A stretch of 64,000 nt of DNA from JAGOTP01 sp964567995 (GTDB lineage: Bacteria > Patescibacteriota > Patescibacteriia > 2-12-FULL-60-25). Every line of letters begins with the position of its first letter. The stretch's first letter is position 1. A program made the position numbers and the translations under genes. Of this stretch, positions 52,703-60,887 are shown piece by piece. The DNA is taken from positions 1 through 64,000 of the forward strand of contig CAZMOB010000006.1 of NCBI GenBank assembly GCA_964567995.1. Reading direction: 5' to 3'. The notes under the pieces were generated by a model, which worked only from the letters and a program-made list of their open reading frames with translations, was not told the DNA's origin and ran no database searches.

Positions 52703-52954
52703 TTACTCCTTCGGCACCGGATCCTCGCCTCCTGGATGCCAAGGATGACACCGTCCGAGCCGAGCGATCGTCAGACCGACTCCTTTCAGGAGGCCAAACC
52801 TCTGGATCGCTCCTTCGGAATACTCAGAACACGTCGGATGAAATCGACAGACACCATTCGGAAAAAACACTCGCATGAATCCATGATCGGGCGACAGCGT
52901 CGCCCGATAGATTCGCAAGAGCCAAATAAACGGGTAGCGGACAAAGCGGAACAC
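52703..52954 (-). CDS. yidD: Membrane protein insertion efficiency factor YidD
   Basis: 83 aa: YRATLSPDHG, CRFHPTCSEYSEGAI (conserved Cys/His), GRCHPWHPGGEDP. Lies after rnpA in the classic rpmH-rnpA-yidD order, and in its usual place relative to YidC. Identification firm. Confidence 0.95.
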   Translation of the reverse strand: MFRFVRYPFIWLLRIYRATLSPDHGFMRVFFPNGVCRFHPTCSEYSEGAIQRFGLLKGVGLTIARLGRCHPWHPGGEDPVPKE

Positions 52955-52981
52955 AAATTCAAAGCTACTTCTTACGCAAGC

Positions 52982-53392
52982 TTACGCCTTCTGGTTTTTA
53001 AAGACGACGGACGTTTTTTTCTTGGCTTTCGGCTTCCGTTTCGGAATCGGTTTGAGTGCTGCCTCCGGCATCTTTTCAAAGGCTTTTAAAATGGCTGTCT
53101 TGATCTCTTCGAACGGCGCGTCTCGCGCTTCTGGTCGCGCAATCAACAAAATATCTTGCTTTTCGGGCCAAGAGGGCTGCACCAAGCGGATCGCTTCGCG
53201 CAAACGGCGCTTCGTTCGATTCCGGTCATGCGCCCGCTTGTAGATCTTCGTGGAAACAACAAATCCAATCCGGGTTGGCGCATCCGAAGCGCGAAAACGT
53301 AACGTAAAAAAGGGGCCGTACACGACGCGCCCCTTCTGGGACAGCAGGGCGAAGTCCCGCATGCGGCGGAGCCGATGGGTCTTCGCTAACAT
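52982..53392 (-). CDS. rnpA: Ribonuclease P protein component
   Basis: 136 aa: RRMRDFALLSQKGRVVYGPF, GFVVSTKIYKRAHDRNRTKRRLREAIR (the RNR signature is ARDRNRxKR) and a longer Lys/Pro-rich C-terminal tail than usual. Binds RNase P RNA (whose gene is not in the window). Between rpmH and yidD. Confidence 0.95.
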   Translation of the reverse strand: MLAKTHRLRRMRDFALLSQKGRVVYGPFFTLRFRASDAPTRIGFVVSTKIYKRAHDRNRTKRRLREAIRLVQPSWPEKQDILLIARPEARDAPFEEIKTAILKAFEKMPEAALKPIPKRKPKAKKKTSVVFKNQKA

Positions 53393-53404
53393 AGCTGCGC
53401 TCGC

Positions 53405-53557
53405 TTATTTGCCTGGGCGAAGAGCGATGGCTTTGCGGCCTTTCGCACGACGACGAGACAAAACCTCACGACCACCACGGGTCGCCATACGCTCACGGAA
53501 ACCGTGGACACGGGCGCGGCGGGCCTTCTTTGGCTGATATGTTCGCTTCGTTGCCAT
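53405..53557 (-). CDS. rpmH: 50S ribosomal protein bL34
   Basis: 50 aa, MATKRTYQPKK, RARVHGFRERM, GGREVLSRRRAKGRK. First gene of the rpmH-rnpA-yidD unit that borders oriC. Confidence 0.97.
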   Translation of the reverse strand: MATKRTYQPKKARRARVHGFRERMATRGGREVLSRRRAKGRKAIALRPGK

Positions 53558-53670
53558 AGGGAATGACCGGGACTATACGAGAAACCGACTTTTTTGGCAA
53601 GGTTTGGCGAATCTTCGCGGAAAGAGCCGATTCGTCATAGACTGGAGGTATTCTTCGTTCCCTTTTTACT

Positions 53671-55215
53671 ATGGAAATCTCCTCTCCTCGCTCCTTGCCC
53701 GAACTCGCCCGATTCATTCGCCCCTGGGCCTTCGTGGCAGCCGTTCTCGTGGCGCTCGTGTTCCACTTTTTCTTGTCCCATGGCGTCATGGGCTGGCCGC
53801 TTGCGTTATTCGCCCTCAGCATCACGGGCGGTATCTTATTCATCACCCACACGGCACAAAGTGTACGGAATCGGTGGGCGCTTCTGTTTCTCATTCCGTT
53901 GTTAGCCGCCTGCTTCAGCGCCGTCCTCTATTCAAGCGATGTCATTAAAGGGGTAGCCTTTGTCACGATTGCCGGCAGTTTGGCCGCTCTTGCCTATTGG
54001 TTAACCGCTCCGCCGGTCGATTGGCGAAAAGGCATACCACTTTGGAAGCCAGCTGTGTTTTTGGAAGCAGCCCTCCCCTTCCGAGGTTATCAACTCCTGT
54101 TCACGGAATCTGGGGGCACCCGTAGCGTTAACAGCAAGCTTCTTTTGCAAATCGGCATCGGACTTCTCATCGCAGGTCCGGTCCTCCTGATTTTTCTTGC
54201 ACTCTTCTTGGAAGGCGATCGCTACTTCCAACAGGTCATGAGTAACTGGATCACCTTGGATTTCTTGACGGATAACGTGGTTCGCCTCTTTTTCGACGTC
54301 CTAATCGTCTTTTTTGGCCTTGGGTTCTTCTGGAGAATCGTCCGTCGGTCTCGCGAAGAGACTCCGATCAAGGAGCCAAAAACGCCCTTTCAAGAGATTA
54401 TCGCGACCCGGAGTTTCTTGTTTGCTATCGCTGGTCTCTTCGTCCTGTTCGCGGGCTTTCAAGTCTTTTATCTCTTCCAAGGATCTGGCTATATTCTGGC
54501 TCAAGATAAAACCTACGCCGAGTATGCCGTCTCCGGCTATCAACAATTATGCGTCGCCGCAGCCTTTGCGTTCGCTATTCTACTTGCGATCTACCGGTTA
54601 ACTCATATGGAGGATCGCTGGATTCGCGGGACCAGCACGGTTATTGCGGTCACATCTATTATTAGTACGTTGTCTGCGGGGAAGAGACTTTGGCTGTATG
54701 TCGATGCCTACGGGCTTACGCTCAGCCGCTCCTGGGGGATGCAGTTTTTGATCTTGGTCATTCTCCTGTTCGTTGTACTGATCATCAGTCTCAGAAAACG
54801 CTGGAACAGTTACCAACTGACGAGTATCGGGAGCGTATTAACGCTCGGACTGTTGTCGCTGACGCTTCTGTTCAATCAAGAAGCGTTCGTCGCTCGTTAC
54901 AATCTGGCACGACATGCTGAACGAAAAGGGCCGGCTCTAGATGTGGGGTACCTCGCGACCCAACTCAGTCCTGATGCAGTCCCCGCGCTCGCCGAAGCAC
55001 TCGCTTCAGCTACCTGGCAGGATGAGCGGACGAATACGAGCAACTATGATCTAAGCGATGGTCTACTAACCGGTGTCGGGGCTCGGCAGAAAGTCTACAT
55101 ATACTGGCAGAATATAACGTTGCGGGACTTAAAAGAACGCGATGCCCGCCATGTAACGCTTTCCGATCTACGAGCCCAACGCGCGATCACCGAGACAATA
55201 GATCTCGCGAACTAG
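53671..55215 (+). CDS. DUF4173/DUF4153-type membrane protein
   Basis: 514 aa, about 10 membrane helices. The signature loop SGYILAQDKTYAEYAVSGYQQL corresponds to the YAxYARxGFxEL motif of the family. C-terminal ~100 residues are hydrophilic. Function unknown. Inserted between rpmH and dnaA, which normally adjoin. Confidence 0.78.
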   Translation: MEISSPRSLPELARFIRPWAFVAAVLVALVFHFFLSHGVMGWPLALFALSITGGILFITHTAQSVRNRWALLFLIPLLAACFSAVLYSSDVIKGVAFVTIAGSLAALAYWLTAPPVDWRKGIPLWKPAVFLEAALPFRGYQLLFTESGGTRSVNSKLLLQIGIGLLIAGPVLLIFLALFLEGDRYFQQVMSNWITLDFLTDNVVRLFFDVLIVFFGLGFFWRIVRRSREETPIKEPKTPFQEIIATRSFLFAIAGLFVLFAGFQVFYLFQGSGYILAQDKTYAEYAVSGYQQLCVAAAFAFAILLAIYRLTHMEDRWIRGTSTVIAVTSIISTLSAGKRLWLYVDAYGLTLSRSWGMQFLILVILLFVVLIISLRKRWNSYQLTSIGSVLTLGLLSLTLLFNQEAFVARYNLARHAERKGPALDVGYLATQLSPDAVPALAEALASATWQDERTNTSNYDLSDGLLTGVGARQKVYIYWQNITLRDLKERDARHVTLSDLRAQRAITETIDLAN

Positions 55216-55234
55216 CAAGCTGTTAGAGTCGAAT

Positions 55235-55269
55235 AAAACAGCCCCCTGTCAATCCGGGGCGCTGTTTTT
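55235..55269 (+). terminator. Terminator after the DUF4173 gene
   Basis: AAAACAGCCCC/GGGGCGCTGTTTTT stem. Confidence 0.75.
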
Positions 55270-55314
55270 GTCATAGCCGCTTTAGGGCTGTTTCCTTCTT
55301 GCTTTACAAAAAAT

Positions 55315-55425
55315 GTGCTACATTATCCACACTTCATCCACAGATTTGACAGGTATCCACACGGCTGAAATCATCCAGTTCATTCACTCATCGCCTGCTC
55401 TCTTTTTCCTTTCTTCTACACGCCT
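55315..55425 (+). promoter_or_regulatory. oriC: DnaA boxes upstream of dnaA (oriC candidate)
   Basis: TTATCCACA (55323-55331) is a perfect E. coli-type DnaA box; TCATCCACA (55334-55342) and GTATCCACA (55353-55361) are one-mismatch copies in the same orientation. The rpmH/rnpA/yidD and dnaA/dnaN context supports an origin, and the segment doubles as the dnaA promoter region. Confidence 0.75.
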
Positions 55426-56832
55426 ATGGACCACCAAACGACTTGGCAATCCGCCCTCGGAGAACTTGAGCTCACGCTCTCAAAGGCGAATTTCACGACG
55501 TGGTTCAAAGACACCTTCATCAGTTCGCTTGAGAATGGAAAAGCGGTGATCGCCGTCCCAAATACCTTCACGAAGGCTTGGTTTGAAAAAAAATACCACG
55601 AAGCCATTGTAAAAGCGCTCCGTTCCGCCACAAATCACGGCGTTCGAGAGGTGACCTACCGTGTCGAGGTTAAAAACACGACCGTTCTCCCGATTGAACA
55701 CATCGCTCAGGAAGCCATGGCGGAATATGTGCCGAATATGGTTGAACAAGCGGCAATCGGAAACGAGGTGAGCGTCCCAGCAGACACCCATCAGACCGAT
55801 ATTGGTCTCAATCCTCGCTATCTCTTCCAACAGTTCATCGTCGGAAAGAGCAACGAACTCGCTCACGCGGCTTCCATGGCCGTCGCTGCCAAGCCGGGCC
55901 AGGTCTACAATCCGCTCTTTTTGTATGGTGGTGTCGGAATGGGCAAAACCCACCTCCTGCAAGCGATCGGCCACCATATTTTGACCACTCAACCACAGCT
56001 CAAGGTGGTCTACGTGACCTGTGAACGCTTCACGAATGAGTTCATCCAAGCCGTGCGGAGTGGACGCGTGGGTGAATTCAAAAATCAGTATCGAACAGCC
56101 GACGCGCTTCTGATCGACGATATTCAATTCTTAACCGGCAAGGAACAGACGCAGGAAGAGTTTTTTCACACCTTCAACACGCTGCATCAAAATAACAAGC
56201 AAATCATCATCGCTTCCGATCGTCCGCCACGCGACATTCAAACGCTCGAAAGCCGTCTTCAGTCCCGCTTCGAGTGGGGCATGATGGCTGATATTTCAAA
56301 ACCAGATTTCGAAACCCGGGTCGCCATTCTCCAAGCCAAGTCGCGCGAAAAGCAGTACGCTCTCAGTACCGATTTGCATCATTTGATCGCCGGCGCCATC
56401 CAATCTAACGTCCGCGAACTCGAAGGCGCACTCAACAAAATCATCGCGTATCACCAGTTCAAGAACCTTCTTCCGAGCACCGAGTCCGTCCAAACGCTTC
56501 TTCAAAGCTTCGGCCCGACCATCGCGAAGCGCACCGTGACGCCACGCAGCCTCATCGAGATCGTGACCGCCTATTACGACATTCGTCTCGACGACATCTT
56601 GGGCAAAAGTCGCGAGCAACGCTTCGCTCTCCCTCGGCAGATCGCGATGTACTTGCTCCGCGAAGAAACCAAGTGTTCCTACCCTTCGATCGGCCACCAC
56701 ATTGGCGGACGCGACCACACAACCGCGATGCATGCTTGCGACAAGATTGGTGGGCTCGTGAAATGTGACGACCAGTTGAAACGAGATCTGGGAGTCATCC
56801 GAGAGAGATTGTATTCGACCAGCAACGCCTAA
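55426..56832 (+). CDS. dnaA: Chromosomal replication initiator DnaA
   Basis: 468 aa. Domain I (residues 1-80, WQSALGELELTLSKANFTTW), AAA+ domain with Walker A GGVGMGKTHLLQAIG, Walker B LLIDDIQF, sensor region, and the C-terminal DNA-binding domain with YPSIGHHIGGRDHTTAMHA (DnaA signature). Initiates replication at the boxes just upstream. Confidence 0.98.
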   Translation: MDHQTTWQSALGELELTLSKANFTTWFKDTFISSLENGKAVIAVPNTFTKAWFEKKYHEAIVKALRSATNHGVREVTYRVEVKNTTVLPIEHIAQEAMAEYVPNMVEQAAIGNEVSVPADTHQTDIGLNPRYLFQQFIVGKSNELAHAASMAVAAKPGQVYNPLFLYGGVGMGKTHLLQAIGHHILTTQPQLKVVYVTCERFTNEFIQAVRSGRVGEFKNQYRTADALLIDDIQFLTGKEQTQEEFFHTFNTLHQNNKQIIIASDRPPRDIQTLESRLQSRFEWGMMADISKPDFETRVAILQAKSREKQYALSTDLHHLIAGAIQSNVRELEGALNKIIAYHQFKNLLPSTESVQTLLQSFGPTIAKRTVTPRSLIEIVTAYYDIRLDDILGKSREQRFALPRQIAMYLLREETKCSYPSIGHHIGGRDHTTAMHACDKIGGLVKCDDQLKRDLGVIRERLYSTSNA

Positions 56833-56860
56833 CGAAAAGAGACCCGCGGGTCTCTTTTCG
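56833..56860 (+). terminator. Terminator between dnaA and trmB (bidirectional)
   Basis: CGAAAAGAGACCC-GCGGGTCTCTTTTCG, symmetric. Confidence 0.9.
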
Positions 56861-56883
56861 ATTCAGCTTGAGAATGGATGCTG

Positions 56884-57639
56884 TCAATTGTTCGATTCCT
56901 GCAAAGACCGCCACATAATTTCGAACTGTTCTTTGTGCATTTGAATGATACTTTGGTTTTCAATCACGATCGCAAAAATCGGTGGAATGATTTGATGGAC
57001 CACGACGCGTTGCGGCGTAATGACCAAATTCGTGGTGAGCTGTGTTTCTTTGGGGAGGATGCGGATCCTTTCGTTCAATGTCCGTTGGATCCGCTGATGT
57101 TCCCGAGCGATCGCGGAGTCCTGAGCTAACATACGGATGTTGATATTCAGTTTGGCGCGGCGGCGTAAGAAGTCCAAAAAGTAATCCGGGTCTTGTTCCA
57201 ACCATCGTTTGAGGTCGCTCAGAATCAGGTAGTCTTCGTGCGGTCGGATATCACGAATCAACCCTTCATATACGGCCTTGACCGCCTCGAGTCCCTCGTA
57301 ATATTTGAGAGAGCTTCCATCACCGGTGAAGTTATAGAGTGCTTCGAGATCTGGCAGAGCTCGTTGCAGCTTCTCGCGTTGTTGATTCAATAGTCGTTCA
57401 ATTCCGGCCGGTGACTCAACGACATACAATTTCTTAAATCCGCGCATCTCGATATTCATAAGACCGCGTTTTTGAAGCTCTTCGACGACCGAGTAGATCG
57501 TCGTGCGTTTGATCTGCGTGTGTTTGGCTAACGTTAAAATGGTCGTTGGCCCAAGTGACAGTGCTTCCAAATAAATAACCGCCTCGGTTTCACGAAGACC
57601 GATTTCCATGAGTAATCGTAAAAGCTGCGCTTTGGTCAC
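56884..57639 (-). CDS. TrmB-family transcriptional regulator 2
   Basis: 251 aa. Winged helix (LMEIGLRETEAVIYLEAL, ILTLAKHTQIKRTTIYSVVEELQKRG), coiled linker and PLD-like sensor part (YYEGLEAVKAVYEGL, NLVITPQRVVVHQI). Paralogue of the 6125 protein. Its own promoter carries a palindrome, so autoregulation is likely. Sits between dnaA and dnaN, separating them. Confidence 0.88.
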   Translation of the reverse strand: MTKAQLLRLLMEIGLRETEAVIYLEALSLGPTTILTLAKHTQIKRTTIYSVVEELQKRGLMNIEMRGFKKLYVVESPAGIERLLNQQREKLQRALPDLEALYNFTGDGSSLKYYEGLEAVKAVYEGLIRDIRPHEDYLILSDLKRWLEQDPDYFLDFLRRRAKLNINIRMLAQDSAIAREHQRIQRTLNERIRILPKETQLTTNLVITPQRVVVHQIIPPIFAIVIENQSIIQMHKEQFEIMWRSLQESNN

Positions 57640-57645
57640 AAGTTA

Positions 57646-57662
57646 TGTCGTATTTTTCGACA
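57646..57662. promoter_or_regulatory. Inverted repeat at the trmB2 start site (candidate operator)
   Basis: TGTCG-tattttt-CGACA, 5-6 bp downstream of the -10 element. Consistent with TrmB autoregulation. Confidence 0.5.
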
Positions 57663-57667
57663 ACACT

Positions 57668-57695
57668 AGTATAGCTCTATTTCCTATCTTATCAA
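57668..57695 (-). promoter_or_regulatory. Promoter of trmB2
   Basis: Minus-strand TTGATA (57690-57695), 16-nt spacer, TATACT (57668-57673). Confidence 0.75.
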
Positions 57696-57833
57696 CAGTT
57701 TGTTCTTTCTATCCACAGAGTTGTCGACAGATATGACAGAACATGAGGGTACTTCTACTCTGCCGTTCGGAGGCAGTGATGACATCTTCACAAGGCATGT
57801 TTCATGTTCACACGGAAAGGTGTGAGACCAGTC

Positions 57834-58247
57834 ATGACCGTTACTTCTGAGGACCTGCTCCGATTCCTAGAACAAACGGCTCCCGGAGCACCCCACCAGA
57901 CGTTCGGTGAACATCTCAAGCAATGGAGGCGTGAGCAGGGGTACGAACCGTCCGCTTTCGCCCGTCGCGTGGGGGTGTCGGCTCAGACGGTCCATCGTTG
58001 GGAACAAGGCTTTTCGCCCCGAGCGAAACAGAAGACCGCGCTGCGCCACTTCATCAACGAGGTATCTGCTCGCTCGCCCCCTTCATCTCCACTAAGCTCC
58101 TCGACTGTCCTCGATGTGCACCGATCCACCCGACTCGAACTTGTTCTGGGCCTGACGCAAGGTCACACCAGTGCCTCGATCCAGGCGCTCATCCGACACA
58201 TCTTGGCCCATCCAGACGTAGAACTCCTGTCCCTCAGCCTCAAATGA
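57834..58247 (+). CDS. GC-rich cassette ORF I: XRE-type HTH protein
   Basis: 137 aa from the ATG at 57834 (an ATG at 57804 adds 10 residues). HTH_XRE fold in residues ~30-80 (FGEHLKQWRREQGY, SAFARRVGVSAQTVHRWEQG), then Ser/Thr-rich linker and a leucine-rich helix. DNA-binding regulator; targets unknown. GC-richer than trmB2 and dnaN. Confidence 0.7.
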   Translation: MTVTSEDLLRFLEQTAPGAPHQTFGEHLKQWRREQGYEPSAFARRVGVSAQTVHRWEQGFSPRAKQKTALRHFINEVSARSPPSSPLSSSTVLDVHRSTRLELVLGLTQGHTSASIQALIRHILAHPDVELLSLSLK

Positions 58248-58253
58248 GGTCTA

Positions 58254-58298
58254 ACGCCCATCCCACCAGCGGCACGCTCCGCCTCTTCGGATGGGTGT
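58254..58298 (+). terminator. GC-rich hairpin after cassette ORF I
   Basis: ACGCCCATCC (58254-58263) pairs with GGATGGGTGT (58289-58298). Confidence 0.7.
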
Positions 58299-58324
58299 GT
58301 TGCTATCTGAGCGCTTTTCTCGAC

Positions 58325-58501
58325 TTATCCCCGACTTCATCCCCAGTCTTTCCCGCCAGGTGGATATCTTTATCCCCGTCCGTCCCCAACTGATCCCCCA
58401 AGCTACCCACCTGTTCACAACTATCCGCATAACCCGGTGGACTCGCTGGGTGTAACCCGGGGACACATCCGCCCCACCTTTTCCATCCCCAATCGTCCCC
58501 A
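58325..58501 (+). repeat. Repeated TCCCC-containing 9-mers (DnaA-box-like) upstream of dnaN
   Basis: TTATCCCCG (58325-58333), TCATCCCCA (58337-58345), TTATCCCCG (58370-58378), TGATCCCCC (58391-58399), CCATCCCCA (58483-58491) and TCGTCCCCA (58493-58501), all in the same direction. They differ from TTATCCACA mainly at position 7 (C for A). Nothing else is seen in the ~350 bases up to dnaN besides its promoter (TATATA/TATAAC near 58626-58633). Confidence 0.5.
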
Positions 58502-58652
58502 GTGAGTCCCGGGCTTAGTCCCAGAGAGGTGGGATAACTACTCATTGTTTTTTGGCTTGATTGAGACGTCGTTTGGCTTTTCCCCACCATCCACACCCCT
58601 TACGGTTACTATCATTGTCTTATGCTATATATAACTCTAAGATAACCGACAT

Positions 58653-59786
58653 ATGGTTTGTACCTGCACCCAAGAGAACTTGCTCCAAGGACTCTCTCTC
58701 GTCGGACACATCGCTGGGAAGAACGCGAACCTCCCGATTCTTGCCAACGTTCTGATCCAAGCCGAGAGCGGTCAACTTCGGATCTCGACCACCAATCTTG
58801 AGATGGCGATCTCCGTCATTGTCCGAGGACGCGTCGATCAACCGGGTGAGTACACCGTTCCAGCGAAGCTCTTCCAAGAGTACGTTTCTCTTTTGGGGGA
58901 AGGAAAGGTTGAACTGAGTTTGACGACTGATGGGTTAGAGATTAAAGCGGACGGGAAAGTCACAAACATCAAAGGCATCGCCGCCACGGAATTCCCACTC
59001 ATTCCCAAGCTGACGAAAGGCGGAGCCTATCAACTCGAAGCTGAACCGTTGCGCCAAGCATTGCAGCAAGTCGGCTTCTCCGTGTCTGCTTCGGACTCGC
59101 GACCCGAGCTCGCGGGAGTCGCTTGCTACTTCCATACCGCCGGAGGGCCCGGCACCCTCATGCTCGCCGCGACCGACTCGTATCGGTTGTCAGAGCGCAG
59201 ATTAAATTTGGTGACCGGTGGAAATCAAGCTGAGGCGAAATGCATCGTTCCCGCTCGCGCTGTGCAGGAAATCGCCCGTATCTTGGCCAGTTATAAAGAT
59301 GACGTCGCCATGCCAGAAAAGATTGACTGGGCCATGGCCGAAAATCAATTGGCGGTGTCGTTCGGTTCGGTCGAGCTTGTCTCGCGTTTGATCGAAGGTT
59401 CGTTCCCAGACTACAAACGCATCATTCCAACCCAGTTCCGAACACATTGCCGTGTGAAGCGGACGGAATTGATGCGGGCGATTCGTGCTTCGTCCTTGTT
59501 TTCGCGCCAAGGTATCTATGATGTGAAATTGGAGATGACAACCGACGGAGCGCTCACCGTTTCTTCCTCCGATACGGGAACGGGTGCTCATCGTGCAACG
59601 CTCCAAGCGGTCGTTGAAGGTGAGTCCAACAAAGTAACGCTCAATTTTAAGTACGTAAACGACGGTCTGGCGGCGATGGATACCGATCAGGTTACTCTGA
59701 GCGTTATCGACTCGATGAACGCTGTGGTGGTCCGTCCAGAGGGTCGAGAAGGATTTCAATATATTGTGATGCCGATTCGGCAATAA
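58653..59786 (+). CDS. dnaN: DNA polymerase III beta subunit (sliding clamp)
   Basis: 377 aa, three clamp domains: GHIAGKNANLPILANVLI (domain I), VGFSVSASDSRPELAGV, CIVPARAVQEIARIL, LIEGSFPDYKRIIPTQF and the C-terminal QYIVMPIRQ (clamp terminus). Usual length. Separated from dnaA by trmB2 and a cassette. Confidence 0.97.
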   Translation: MVCTCTQENLLQGLSLVGHIAGKNANLPILANVLIQAESGQLRISTTNLEMAISVIVRGRVDQPGEYTVPAKLFQEYVSLLGEGKVELSLTTDGLEIKADGKVTNIKGIAATEFPLIPKLTKGGAYQLEAEPLRQALQQVGFSVSASDSRPELAGVACYFHTAGGPGTLMLAATDSYRLSERRLNLVTGGNQAEAKCIVPARAVQEIARILASYKDDVAMPEKIDWAMAENQLAVSFGSVELVSRLIEGSFPDYKRIIPTQFRTHCRVKRTELMRAIRASSLFSRQGIYDVKLEMTTDGALTVSSSDTGTGAHRATLQAVVEGESNKVTLNFKYVNDGLAAMDTDQVTLSVIDSMNAVVVRPEGREGFQYIVMPIRQ

Positions 59787-59810
59787 GGAGCCGATCGCAC
59801 CCGCTGATCT

Positions 59811-60140
59811 ATGTCGTTTAAGGGTCCAGAAAGCGCACCTCTGAGCTTGGAAGGAGAGCCGTTTGATATTTCAGAGGACATCAATAAGATTATGAATGGG
59901 GACAGTAAGGCGAAATCAGTTCTCCTAAGTCGGTATGTAAATGAGCAAGACTACAGACCCTCGTTGAAATTGGTTTTGGACTATACGACGCTCGCTTTTG
60001 CCAACTGGGTAAAACATTTTGTGAGTAACGGTCCTGAAGGGCAAACGCGAACGGCAGCGATTCGCGCTACGGAGAAACAAGCGAAAGAAGCGGCGAATGT
60101 TTTTGCGTCGGGTGTTGATTGGATTCAAAAAGAAGATTGA
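59811..60140 (+). CDS. Unknown 109-aa protein downstream of dnaN
   Basis: 24 bp after dnaN on the same strand. Helical (INKIMNGDSKAKSVLLSRYV, DYTTLAFANWVKHF), no anchor, C-terminal QKED. No family recognised. Likely cotranscribed with dnaN. Confidence 0.6.
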   Translation: MSFKGPESAPLSLEGEPFDISEDINKIMNGDSKAKSVLLSRYVNEQDYRPSLKLVLDYTTLAFANWVKHFVSNGPEGQTRTAAIRATEKQAKEAANVFASGVDWIQKED

Positions 60141-60156
60141 TCGTAAAAAAGAAGCG

Positions 60157-60201
60157 CGGGCCCGGGAGGTGCGAGAGTGGATCTCGTTCCTACCGGGCCC
60201 G
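60157..60201 (-). terminator. GC-rich hairpin after cassette ORF J
   Basis: CGGGCCCGG (60157-60165) pairs with CCGGGCCCG (60193-60201); begins 16 bases after the stop. Confidence 0.75.
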
Positions 60202-60216
60202 TTGAAGCTCCACGCG

Positions 60217-60519
60217 TCACTGGTTGCTGGCGTCGGCGCGGGGCGAGCCCGCGTCCGTGAAGCCGCCCACGCGGGCGCAGGCCTCGCGGCTCTGACCGAC
60301 GTCGCAGCACACGCCGGGGATCAGCCCATCCGCGCCTGCGTCCACCGAGATGTTGCAGATCGTCTCTTGCGTCTCGTCGACGCAGTCGTGGACCGCGACG
60401 AGGGTGCCGTTGGCCAGTCGCCTGCAGGGGTTGCGGATGTGCCCGTCCCCGAGCGGTTCGACGGCAGCGCAGGCGCCGGCTGCGAAAAGGAGGCAGATGA
60501 AAGGCAATCGCGAGATCAT
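60217..60519 (-). CDS. GC-rich cassette ORF J: small secreted cysteine-containing protein
   Basis: 100 aa from the ATG at 60519 with an AAGGA Shine-Dalgarno. Signal peptide (RLPFICLLFAAGACA); the cysteine after AAGA could be a lipobox cysteine. Mature part has six more cysteines, some paired (CCDVG). No family. It has its own promoter (60697-60726) and leader, so it is an independent unit. Confidence 0.55.
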   Translation of the reverse strand: MISRLPFICLLFAAGACAAVEPLGDGHIRNPCRRLANGTLVAVHDCVDETQETICNISVDAGADGLIPGVCCDVGQSREACARVGGFTDAGSPRADASNQ

Positions 60520-60720
60520 GGCGAATTCGTCCTTCTGGGCGGTGCCCATGGGTGGAAATTGCGGAGGTCGTGATCACACAGCTTTTGGCTGTGCGTTGAG
60601 TGACGTGGAGTTGTAGCCGGATCGTTGTCGATCCGACAGAGAGCAGAAGAGGTGCGAATCCCGTGGTTACGGCGTTTTTCACGCGTGCGGGACCCACTAG
60701 TATGCCTAAATTCTAGAAAA
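60520..60720 (-). other. Leader of cassette ORF J with two hairpins
   Basis: CACAGC/GCTGTG (60577-60593) and CGGATCG/CGATCCG (60618-60635) lie in the ~170-nt leader. No gene seen. Could regulate the gene or just be cassette baggage. Confidence 0.4.
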
Positions 60721-60726
60721 AGTCAA
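60697..60726 (-). promoter_or_regulatory. Promoter of cassette ORF J
   Basis: Minus-strand TTGACT (60721-60726), 18-nt spacer, TACTAG (60697-60702). Confidence 0.55.
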
Positions 60727-60778
60727 TGTCTCGTTCCAAATTTCCATCAAATACGTGATAGAGGCTTGGAACGGGTGA

Positions 60779-60832
60779 GGCAGCGCGGATGGAGTGATGC
60801 GCTGCCCCAGCGTCGTCCGGCCTGGCGGCCGG
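60779..60832 (-). terminator. GC-rich hairpins after cassette ORF K
   Basis: GGCAGCGC/GCGCTGCC (60779-60806) and CCGGCC/GGCCGG (60817-60832) follow the 60888 gene on the minus strand. Confidence 0.6.
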
Positions 60833-60887
60833 GCTTCCCCAGTGAGTGATTCGGGGCGTTTGAGGTGGGTGAAAGTGCGGTGTCGAG

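Noticed and set aside
58325..58501. CRISPR-like array
   Set aside because: The 9-mers are short, unevenly spaced and not separated by fixed-length spacers.
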